Assembly (NCBI RefSeq): GCF_014651015.1
Contig: NZ_BMWB01000025.1
Coordinates: 53,384 to 117,383 of the forward strand
Length of the DNA stretch: 64,000 nt
Source: Streptomyces xantholiticus
Lineage (GTDB): Bacteria; Actinomycetota; Actinomycetes; Streptomycetales; Streptomycetaceae
Direction: 5' to 3'
Shown here: positions 24,180 to 31,385 of the stretch, in pieces
Layout of the letters: the number at the start of each line of letters is the position of its first letter
Position numbering within the stretch: position 1 is the first letter of the stretch
Notes under the pieces: generated by a model
Told to the model about the DNA's origin: nothing
Seen by the model: only the letters and a program-made list of their open reading frames with translations
The model's database searches: none
Translations under genes and position numbers: made by a program

Positions 24180-26480
24180 TCAGGTGGACACCTGGTAGGG
24201 CGCCACGCCCTGGTACGCGAACCGGCCGCCGTCGACCTTCCACAGGTACACCCCGCTGCCGTCGATGACCAGGGTCCCGGTCGTCTTGTCGAACGCGAAG
24301 TTCCTGGCGATCCCCTTGTAGGTGGCCGAGCGCAGCGCCGTGGTCAGGCTCTGCCGGGTGCGGCGCGCGGCGGTCAGCGAGCCCAGACTCTTCACGGCGA
24401 GTTGCGCCACGTCGTACGTCTCGACGGCGTACCGCTGCGGCTCCGCGCCGAAACGCTTGCGGTAAGCGGCCGTGAACGCCTTCGCCTCGGGCGCCACGGT
24501 GGCGTCCATGACCGGGGCGACGATCACCCAGCCGTCGGCCGCGTCCCCCGCGGCGGACAGGAACCGGGCGTCGAGCACCCCCTGCGCGGCGGCCCTGGCC
24601 CCCGGGAAATCACGGTTGCTCAGTTCCCGGGCCAGCCGCGCGGCGCGGTCGTGATAGCCGGCGAAGACCACCGAGTCGGCGCCCCCGTCCAGCAGGGCGT
24701 CCAGGGTCGGCCCGAAGTCGGTGCGCAACGCACTGACCACCTTCGGCACGGCCGGCTGCCGTTCGTCCCGAAGGATCTGGGCGAGGGTGCTGCTGATCTC
24801 CCAGGCATGGGCGTCCGCCGCTCGGTCGTCGACGATCCCGACCGTGCGCGACTTCGCGATGCCGCGCAGGTACGCGTCGAGGTAGAGCGAGAGGATCGCG
24901 TCCGTCACCCGGGCGTGCAGGAAGGACCGGCTGCCGATCACCCCCAGCGCGGTGGCGCCGGGCGACACCGCGATCAGCGGCAGCGAGGCGGCGTCATACG
25001 TGGCCAGCGAGGTCAGGGCGGTGGCGTCCGTGGTGGGACCGATCACGGCCAGCACGGAACGGTCGGCGACGAGCTTCTTGGCCGCTTCGGGTGCCCGGGC
25101 CGGATCGCCGCCGTCGTCCACCGTCTTCACGGCGAGTGTGAAGGGCCTGTTCGCACGGGAGTTGAACTCGTCGACCGCGAGCCGCAGCCCCCGCTCCTGA
25201 GCCCGGCCGACCGCTTTCTGATCACCGGTCAGGTCAGCGTGCAGACCGAGGGTGTGCACTGAGCCGGTGGCCGTCGGGATGGGGCCGTCGTTCTTGCCGT
25301 CACGGGAGAGCGCCCACCACGCGGCCAGTCCGCCCCCGGCCGTGGCGGCCGCCGCGCCCCCGGTCAGGAGCAGGAAACGGCGCCTGCCGATGGCACGGGT
25401 CGGAGGCCGAGTGGCTGTGGTGTCCGTCGGAGCGGCGCCGGCGGACTCGGGGTCAACCTCGGTCTCGTCGACGGCGGGCAGCGCGAGCCCGGCGGCCGAC
25501 CGTTCCGCGATCAGCCGGACCAACGGCTCGGGGAGCCAGGCCTCGTCACCGGGGGCCCGCTCCATCTCGCCGGGGGCGCGCTCCTCTTCGCCGGGAATTT
25601 CGTCCTCGGGCGATTGAGGACGTACCGCCCGCAGGGCCTCCCGCGGGTCGGGAGGCGAGGCGGGCGACGAGGTCGTGGCGTCGGTGAAGGCCTCGGACAG
25701 CGCCTCGGCCGTGGGCCGCAGCTCCGGGTCCTTGTCCAGACAGCCGCCCACCACCTCGGCGAGCTCCGCCGGAACACCCTCCACGTCCGGCGCGTCGTGC
25801 ACGGTGCGGTACAGCAGCGCGTCGAGAGCCCCGGTACCGAACGGAGGGCGGCCGGTCGCGGCGAAGGCCAGCACGCACCCCAACGAGAAGACGTCTCCGG
25901 CCGGTCCCGGATCCCGCCCGCCCCGCGCCTGTTCCGGTGGCAGGAACCCCGGCGTGCCCACCACGACACCGGTTGAGGTGAGCGCGGTTTCCCCGGGATC
26001 ACGGGCCACACCGAAGTCGATCAGCCGTGGTCCGTCGAGCGCCAGGAGCACATTGCCGGGCTTGACGTCCCGATGCACGAGACCTGCCACGTGGAGCTCC
26101 CGCAGCGCCTCGGCGAGCCGCGCCCCCAGCACCCGCAGGCTCCGCACCGGCAGCGCCCCGTGCGCGGCGACGGCCTCGCCGAGCGAGGGGCCGGGGATGA
26201 ACGCGGTCGCCAGCCAGGGCTGCTCCGCCTCGGGGTCCGCGTCCACGAGGGACGCCACCCAGGGGCTGGTCATCCGGCGGGCGGTGTCCGCCTCGCGCCG
26301 GAACCGCTCCCGGAAATCGGTGTCCTCGGCGTACTCGGCCTGGATCACCTTCAGGGCGACCAGGGTTCCGACGGCCGAGCGGGCCAGGTACACCACACCC
26401 ATGCCACCCGCGCCGAGCCGTCCGAGCAGCCGGTGGCCCGCCAGCTTGGTGGGGTCGGAAGTACGCAGCGGCTCCATCAT
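24180..26480 (-). CDS. Ser/Thr kinase with a solute-binding-protein sensor domain (first copy)
   Basis: A 766-residue paralogue of the next gene with the same layout. The kinase has 'LGAGGMGVVYLAR', Lys44, HRD 136-138 and DFG 155-157. Its acidic linker is longer ('PEDEIPGEEERAPGEMERAP'). The membrane helix (about 369-391) is again preceded by a Tat-like 'GRRRFLLLTGG'. A LivJ-like binding domain runs from about 405 to the end ('LGLHADLTGDQKAVGRA', 'AVIGPTTDATA', 'DSVVFAGYHDRAARLA'). The start ATG overlaps the lipoprotein stop by four bases (ATGA); a second ATG three bases later aligns with the paralogue. The two kinases probably arose by tandem duplication and now bind different ligands. Confidence 0.9.
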   Translation of the reverse strand: MMEPLRTSDPTKLAGHRLLGRLGAGGMGVVYLARSAVGTLVALKVIQAEYAEDTDFRERFRREADTARRMTSPWVASLVDADPEAEQPWLATAFIPGPSLGEAVAAHGALPVRSLRVLGARLAEALRELHVAGLVHRDVKPGNVLLALDGPRLIDFGVARDPGETALTSTGVVVGTPGFLPPEQARGGRDPGPAGDVFSLGCVLAFAATGRPPFGTGALDALLYRTVHDAPDVEGVPAELAEVVGGCLDKDPELRPTAEALSEAFTDATTSSPASPPDPREALRAVRPQSPEDEIPGEEERAPGEMERAPGDEAWLPEPLVRLIAERSAAGLALPAVDETEVDPESAGAAPTDTTATRPPTRAIGRRRFLLLTGGAAAATAGGGLAAWWALSRDGKNDGPIPTATGSVHTLGLHADLTGDQKAVGRAQERGLRLAVDEFNSRANRPFTLAVKTVDDGGDPARAPEAAKKLVADRSVLAVIGPTTDATALTSLATYDAASLPLIAVSPGATALGVIGSRSFLHARVTDAILSLYLDAYLRGIAKSRTVGIVDDRAADAHAWEISSTLAQILRDERQPAVPKVVSALRTDFGPTLDALLDGGADSVVFAGYHDRAARLARELSNRDFPGARAAAQGVLDARFLSAAGDAADGWVIVAPVMDATVAPEAKAFTAAYRKRFGAEPQRYAVETYDVAQLAVKSLGSLTAARRTRQSLTTALRSATYKGIARNFAFDKTTGTLVIDGSGVYLWKVDGGRFAYQGVAPYQVST

Positions 26481-27319
26481 TCCCCCTTCAGCCGCTGCTC
26501 GATGCGCGTCAGCATCTGAGCCAGGGCCTTGCTGCCCAGTTGTTCCAGTTCCTGCGCGGTGTTCCCCTTGGCACCCGTCGCGGAGACGGCCACGACGACG
26601 GTGCCCAGCCGGGCGACCATCCACCGGTACGGCTGTGCGGCACCGCCGTTCCCGACGTACTCGCCGGCCTCGACGACGTAGTCGTCGGCATACCCCTGTT
26701 CGCGGGCGCCGAAGGGGGTGCCGAGCGACATCAGACCCGTGATCCGCTCGTCGGACCGGGGCCGCTGTTCCGGGCAGCGCAGCACCTCTTCGAGGGTGGT
26801 GCTCAGCTGTTCGTCGGCGCCGAGGACGGAGGCGTGCACGGTGGCCACGGCCGTCACCTTGACCGCGCCCTTGCCTCCGCCGGCAGGCAGACTGCTGTAG
26901 CGGGACGCGCTCGCCAGCACCCCGTGCGGGAGCTTCTCACGCTGCCAGCGACAGCTCCCGTTCAGCACGGCCCAGGTGCCCGGGGTGCTCTCCCCCGGAT
27001 CCTGGGCGACGAAACCCCGGCCCCAGTCGCGCGGGGCGAGCACGACGGACTCGGCCAGGCGGCGCCCGTCCTTCGAGGTCCGGGGGACGAGGGAGGCATC
27101 GGGCGTGAAGCCGGAAGTGGCGGCGGACGAGCCACCCGACGGGGGCGCTGCGGCGCTCGGCAAGTCACTGGCCGACGTGCTCGGTGACCTCCTGGCCGAG
27201 GGCGAACCGCTCTGCCGGGTAGCCCCGTCTTCCGGCTGGGCCGAACACCCGGCCAGCAGACTCCCCGCCACCAGCAAGGTCACCCAACTGCCCCGCATTC
27301 CATGGGCGTTGTCTGTCAC
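26477..27319 (-). CDS. Lipoprotein, first gene of the kinase operon
   Basis: A 280-residue secreted lipoprotein. The signal peptide ends in the lipobox 'SLLAGC' (Cys25), followed by a Ser/Pro/Ala-rich unstructured spacer to about residue 70 and a folded domain. That domain has two cysteines ('NGSCRWQREKL' and 'VLRCPEQRP') that probably pair. GTG 27319 has GAGGGGA six bases upstream. Its stop overlaps the first kinase start, so all three genes are translated together. I do not recognise a named family. Given its place it may be a ligand-capture or regulatory partner of the kinase sensor domains, which is inference. A palindromic site lies about 75 bases upstream. Confidence 0.75.
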   Translation of the reverse strand: MTDNAHGMRGSWVTLLVAGSLLAGCSAQPEDGATRQSGSPSARRSPSTSASDLPSAAAPPSGGSSAATSGFTPDASLVPRTSKDGRRLAESVVLAPRDWGRGFVAQDPGESTPGTWAVLNGSCRWQREKLPHGVLASASRYSSLPAGGGKGAVKVTAVATVHASVLGADEQLSTTLEEVLRCPEQRPRSDERITGLMSLGTPFGAREQGYADDYVVEAGEYVGNGGAAQPYRWMVARLGTVVVAVSATGAKGNTAQELEQLGSKALAQMLTRIEQRLKGE

Positions 27320-27391
27320 TCGGTCCCCTCAACACCGTTTGCACCGTCCGACGCATCGAACGTAGACGGCTGGGAGGGAAGGCACCTCAGT

Positions 27392-27417
27392 GGAACCACG
27401 TATTCGGCTACGTATTC
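27392..27417 (-). promoter_or_regulatory. ACGTA-N7-ACGTA dyad, site 1 (kinase operon)
   Basis: The plus strand reads GGAAC-C-ACGTA-TTCGGCT-ACGTA-TTC. Read toward the lipoprotein gene it is atACGTA-N7-ACGTGgTTCC. It shares spacing and flanks with the sites at 27,603 and 29,611. It lies 74 bases before the lipoprotein start and is probably the operator of the kinase operon. The whole interval 27,320-27,646 contains only these sites, with no gene. Confidence 0.55.
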
Positions 27418-27602
27418 TGCAGGTGTGCCGCCTGGGGCAATCCCGGCCGACGCCCAGCCCAACGCGCAGCTGTCCAAGACGCATCCCAGCCTGCGGTCGC
27501 GACGACTTGGGACGGCGGCAACGCGTGGTCGGGCGCGGAGGGACCGCACGTACACGCGCTGCCGTGAGGCTCCGGCGGCTTGGACGACCGCTCCGGGCGC
27601 TG

Positions 27603-27629
27603 AACCTACGTACTCGATTACGTAGTTCC
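27603..27629 (+). promoter_or_regulatory. ACGTA-N7-ACGTA dyad, site 2 (membrane-protein operon)
   Basis: AACCTACGTA-CTCGAT-TACGTAGTTCC is a near-perfect inverted repeat with TACGTA cores and ends in GTTCC. It lies 63 bases before the chosen start of the two-gene membrane operon and has the same orientation relative to its gene as sites 1 and 3. The bound factor is unknown. Confidence 0.6.
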
Positions 27630-27691
27630 CCGGAAGCCTCCAGGAGATGCCGCGGAGGAGACTCACGCGACGGACGACGACGGGGGCTTCG

Positions 27692-28036
27692 ATGACGGGC
27701 GACTTTTCGGACGGCTGGTGGGCGCTGCTGCTTTTCCCGGTGGCGCTGTGGGTGCCGTTCGGACCCTTCATCATGGGCACGCTGGGAGTGTGGTGCGCCC
27801 GTAGACCCGGCTGGCGGCCACGATTGTGGTCAGTGCTGGTGCCGCTGGAGCCGGTGGGGTTTCCGGTCACCCACACGATGCTGCCCCTGGACGACTTGGA
27901 CGATCCGACCCAGAGGGACGACTTCCTGGGCGTGCTCTACGTCATGGTCCTGGGCACAACCGCACTGCCCTGGCTGCTCGGCTACGGCATCACGCGCGTG
28001 ACGCGCACCCTGCGCGCCCGCCGGGGTCGGGTCTGA
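27692..28036 (+). CDS. Hypothetical membrane protein
   Basis: A 114-residue protein with two or three membrane helices ('ALLLFPVALWVPFGPFIMG' and 'VLYVMVLGTTALPWLLGYGI') and an aspartate-rich loop 'PLDDLDDPTQRDDF' between them. The ATG at 27692 has GGGGG six bases upstream. A longer form from 27647 would add a basic peptide and has a poorly spaced site. Its stop overlaps the next ATG by one base, so the two genes are coupled. No known family. Confidence 0.6.
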   Translation: MTGDFSDGWWALLLFPVALWVPFGPFIMGTLGVWCARRPGWRPRLWSVLVPLEPVGFPVTHTMLPLDDLDDPTQRDDFLGVLYVMVLGTTALPWLLGYGITRVTRTLRARRGRV

Positions 28037-28686
28037 TGGCGACGCAGGACGGGGAGTCCGCCACCACGACTGACCGGACCTCTCTGGCGTTTCGCGGCAC
28101 CACCGCCTATTTCGCGGTGTCACTGGCCATCATTGGGCTGTACGTGGCGTGCCTGTTCGGCGCGAAGGTCCTCGCCGGTGCCGGGTGGGTCGGCACCCCG
28201 GGCCGGCTCGCGGTCGAGCGGTGCGTGGACCACGAGTCGACCTCGTCCGACGGTTACGCCGTCCGGACGTACCGGTGCTCCGGCACCTTCCGCCCGGACG
28301 ACGGCGGACCGGAGATCGAGCACGTCACGCTCAAGGGCGGCCGCGGCGACGCGTACGTGCCGCCGCGGCCGGGAAGCTGGTGTTACGGCAACTCGCCGGA
28401 CCGTCCCTGGTGGTGCAAGGGTGACCAGCCGACCTCGGTTGCGGTGCGCTATCTCGGCGGCGAGGCGTGGATGTTCGGCAGCGGCCTCTTCGTGCCGGGT
28501 CCCGTGTCCCTCTTCGGCCTGTGCGTCTTCGGGCTCGGGCTGCTGCTGACCCTCCAGCAGATGGTGTGGCCGGACCCCGAACGGCGCCCGCGGTGGCTGC
28601 GGCGCCGCATCTACGACATCTGCGTGGTCGGAACGCTCAGTTGGGTGGTACTACTGGCCGCGCTGGCGTTCGACGTCAACGGCTGA
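28036..28686 (+). CDS. Hypothetical membrane protein, coupled to the preceding gene
   Basis: A 216-residue protein with an N-terminal membrane helix (about residues 24-45), an exported segment with at least four cysteines ('ERCVDHESTSSDG', 'YRCSGTF', 'SWCYGNSPDRPWWCKGD') and three C-terminal helices. The cysteine spacing suggests disulfides in an extracytoplasmic domain framed by membrane spans. It starts within the stop of the upstream gene (TGATG). Its place beside the kinase operon, under a matching upstream site, suggests a shared envelope-related role. The protein family is not recognised. Confidence 0.65.
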   Translation: MATQDGESATTTDRTSLAFRGTTAYFAVSLAIIGLYVACLFGAKVLAGAGWVGTPGRLAVERCVDHESTSSDGYAVRTYRCSGTFRPDDGGPEIEHVTLKGGRGDAYVPPRPGSWCYGNSPDRPWWCKGDQPTSVAVRYLGGEAWMFGSGLFVPGPVSLFGLCVFGLGLLLTLQQMVWPDPERRPRWLRRRIYDICVVGTLSWVVLLAALAFDVNG

Positions 28687-28878
28687 CAACGGGTCCGCGC
28701 CCAGCCGTACCCAAGCACCCGTACGACGACGACCCACTGTACGCGGTGGTCACGTGTGGAGGGACGTTCCGGAACCCACCCGTGCACGTCCCTGAAGGGC
28801 CTGGGACCCTGCCCACCGTCCGCGACTCACCCGCATCGCTGTTTCCCTTCGTCGCGTTGCGTGATGCCGTGGCGGCGC

Positions 28879-29445
28879 TCAGAGGGTGGGGAAGAGCACT
28901 GCGAAGAAGAGCCACAGCAGTACGGCCCAGAAGGCCGCCGCCGCCAGCGACACGAGCAGGGAGCTGCGCCACCTGAGCACCAGGAACGGGAAGAGCCCCA
29001 GGGCCGCCCAAAGACCGGCCACGTCGATCGACATGCGGGCGGCCTGACCAAGGGTTTCCGCGCGCCCCGCGGCGATACGGCGCAGCAACCGCTGGGAGAC
29101 GAAACCGTACAGGCCGAAGACGATCGGGAAGAGCCACAGCGGGGTGATCGTGACCAGCTCGGACTCGGAGAACTCGTTGAACATGACCAGGTAGACGAGG
29201 GCGGCGCCCAGCACACCGGCGATCAGCGCGGTCACGTAGAGGGCGGTCAGGGCGGCCGGCTCCGCCGCACCGGCAGGCGCGGGATCGGGCGCGAGCACGG
29301 GCGAGGCGTACGGAACATCGGCCGACGGGGCCCGGACCACCTGGTGGCAGTGGGGGCAACGGACGTCCTGCTCGGCGCGGTCGGCCGGAGCCGACATCAG
29401 GTGCCCGCACGAGGCGTGGAATTCCACTTGCTGACGCTGGTTCAT
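28879..29445 (-). CDS. Zinc-ribbon-containing membrane protein
   Basis: A 188-residue protein. The N-terminus has a Cys/His cluster, 'CGHLMSAPADRAEQDVRCPH' then 'CHQVVRAP', typical of a small treble-clef or zinc ribbon. Four hydrophobic segments fill residues 65-185 ('YVTALIAGVLGAALVYLVMF', 'PLWLFPIVFGLYGFV', 'IDVAGLWAALGLFPFLVL' and a last helix). The ATG has GGGGAGG nine bases upstream. It carries the third dyad site upstream. The role is unknown; the zinc ribbon would sit in the cytoplasm. Confidence 0.65.
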   Translation of the reverse strand: MNQRQQVEFHASCGHLMSAPADRAEQDVRCPHCHQVVRAPSADVPYASPVLAPDPAPAGAAEPAALTALYVTALIAGVLGAALVYLVMFNEFSESELVTITPLWLFPIVFGLYGFVSQRLLRRIAAGRAETLGQAARMSIDVAGLWAALGLFPFLVLRWRSSLLVSLAAAAFWAVLLWLFFAVLFPTL

Positions 29446-29610
29446 GCGTTGCCTCCCCTTTACCGCTCCCGTATTGCTCGACGCCGGTGACGCGTCGGTC
29501 GACCGCAACAGCCCCGGCCCAAGGGACAAGAATGCCAGAGAGCGTCAAGCCTGCCCCGACGCACGGCTCGTGGAGCGATCTTCACAGCTGCGAGCCTCCC
29601 CCAGCATCCG

Positions 29611-29637
29611 GGAAACTGCGTACTCGCACACGTAGTC
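29611..29637 (-). promoter_or_regulatory. ACGTA-N7-ACGTA dyad, site 3 (zinc-ribbon protein)
   Basis: The plus strand reads GGAAACT-GCGTA-CTCGCAC-ACGTA-GTC. Toward the gene at 29445 it reads ctACGTG-N7-ACGCAgTTTCC, matching sites 1 and 2 in spacing and flanks with two core changes. It is about 165 bases upstream of the start. The rest of 29,446-29,814 shows no gene. Confidence 0.5.
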
Positions 29638-29814
29638 GCGCGGACCGTGGCCGTTACGGCTGGGCGAAGAGTCCGCGAGTTGCCGTTCCGCAACCGGCAC
29701 CTGCCCAAACGGCGGGAAGCACGGTGGTTGAGGGCGTAACTGGTCCGTGGATGGACTGGACTTGGTCGGCCGGGCGCTGACGCGCTGGGCGCGGCGCGAG
29801 CGCGGCCCACGAGC

Positions 29815-31377
29815 TCAGAGTCCGGTGACTTTGGCACTCGCCGACAGCTCGTAGACCAGGGTGACCGTGCGGCGGCTGCCGGGTGGGAGGGCGACGTCCC
29901 AGCGGGCGATGCCCTCGGCATCGACCACGTCGGGCGCCGGGGAGCATGCATCCTTGTGCAGGCGTATCTCCACCGCCGAGACCTCGGAGACCGGGATCCG
30001 CTCCCGAAGGACGACCACCCGCTCGCCGTGCTCCCCGGGGGCGGAGAACCGGGACAGGTGCAGCCGGACCGTGCGGGTGACCACGGTCCGCTGTGTGATC
30101 CCGGCGGTGTCGCGGGACTCCTCGGCATGCCGGACCACCCTGTAGTCGTCGCAGCTGCCGAAGGCCAGCTCGACGGGGGCGCCGGGGGCGGTGAAGTCCA
30201 GCGTGCCGCGGCCGCTGAATCCGCTGCCACGGACCAGGTCCACGGGCCCGGCGAGCAGCGCGTGGCCGGACAGGTTGTCGAACCGCACCACCTGGGTGAC
30301 CAGGGGGGACAACTCCGGTGAGCAGGCGTACTCACTGCGCGCGGCCGTGGTGAACGCGGAGAGCGGCACACGGTGGGCGCGGCCGTCACCGGGCACCGAG
30401 ACCGGCGCGGGGGATCGCAGCACCCGCGCCTCGCCGCCGTCGTCCACCCCGGGCAGGCCGAGTACCGGGGCCGGGCCGAGGGCCCCGATCTCCTCCTCGC
30501 GCAGTTCGACGTCGACCGTGCGGTGCTCTGCTGCGGAGCGGTCCTTGAGCGTCAGCCGGTCCTCGCCCAGCCGTGGCGGATCGGTGGCCAGCGCCGAGCG
30601 GGCCGTCGACAAGGTCAGCCGTACGCCCGACCAGTCCTCACCGGTGCGCTGCCAGACCATCGCGTCGGTCTCCAGCGTCAGGGAGCCCCCGTCGAGCACC
30701 GCCCGGTAGGCGGGCCGCCACAGCGCACACGGGGTGAGGTGGCTCAGGCGCAGCCCGACCGGCCCGGCGACCGCGGCCTCCACGGTCAACTCGATATGAC
30801 CGACCAGCTCGGCGGGCTCCTCCTCGGAGAGGTGCATGGCCCGCTGGGCTTCCTCGAGTTCGGCAGCGAGGACGGCCAGCCGGGCCTCCACGGTGCGAAG
30901 TTGCTCGCCGTACGCGTCTCGCTCCTCGTCCACCCGGTCAAGTTCGCGGTGCCAGCGGGACCGTTCGCTCTCCCCGGAGCCGGCGCCTTCGCCGATCTCC
31001 CGCAGCAGATCGGCGGCGAGGCGGCCGAGCAGGTCAAGGCGGGCATGCAGCCGGTCGCGTCGCCGCCCCAGGGCCGGCCGCTCCTCTTCGAGGGCGTGTA
31101 TGCGGTGGCGCAGGGCGGAGTCGTCGTCGGCGGACGGCAGCGGCCCGCGCGGCGTCCAGCTCCGTACGATCCGTACGTCGAGCACGGTCGCGGGATGATC
31201 GGCCGTCAGCTCGGCGTGGAGGGTCCGGTCGACGGCCAGCGCACTGACCGGTCCCAGACGCAGCCGCTGGACCCCGGCCTCCAGGTCGAGCACGACGGTG
31301 CGCTCGATGTGGGCGCGGTCCTCAAGGCATGTGACGGCGGTGACGGGGAGGGCGATCGGCTTCGGGGCCGTGGACAT
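29815..31377 (-). CDS. DUF4139 domain-containing protein
   Basis: A 520-residue protein of the DUF4139/MuiA group. An N-terminal DUF4140-like strand region ('ALPVTAVTCLEDRAHIER') is followed by a long coiled coil (about residues 90-180, 'EEERPALGRRRDRLHARLDL' and 'LAAELEEAQRAMHLSEEEP'). The DUF4139 beta domain then begins at 'CALWRPAYRAVLDGGSLTLE', with 'WQRTGEDWSGVRLTLSTARS' as its signature. No signal peptide is seen, so it is probably cytoplasmic. It follows its larger relative by eight bases, so they are one operon. The function of DUF4139 proteins is poorly known; MuiA was linked to mucoidy in Proteobacteria. Confidence 0.85.
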   Translation of the reverse strand: MSTAPKPIALPVTAVTCLEDRAHIERTVVLDLEAGVQRLRLGPVSALAVDRTLHAELTADHPATVLDVRIVRSWTPRGPLPSADDDSALRHRIHALEEERPALGRRRDRLHARLDLLGRLAADLLREIGEGAGSGESERSRWHRELDRVDEERDAYGEQLRTVEARLAVLAAELEEAQRAMHLSEEEPAELVGHIELTVEAAVAGPVGLRLSHLTPCALWRPAYRAVLDGGSLTLETDAMVWQRTGEDWSGVRLTLSTARSALATDPPRLGEDRLTLKDRSAAEHRTVDVELREEEIGALGPAPVLGLPGVDDGGEARVLRSPAPVSVPGDGRAHRVPLSAFTTAARSEYACSPELSPLVTQVVRFDNLSGHALLAGPVDLVRGSGFSGRGTLDFTAPGAPVELAFGSCDDYRVVRHAEESRDTAGITQRTVVTRTVRLHLSRFSAPGEHGERVVVLRERIPVSEVSAVEIRLHKDACSPAPDVVDAEGIARWDVALPPGSRRTVTLVYELSASAKVTGL

Positions 31378-31385
31378 GGCGGGTT

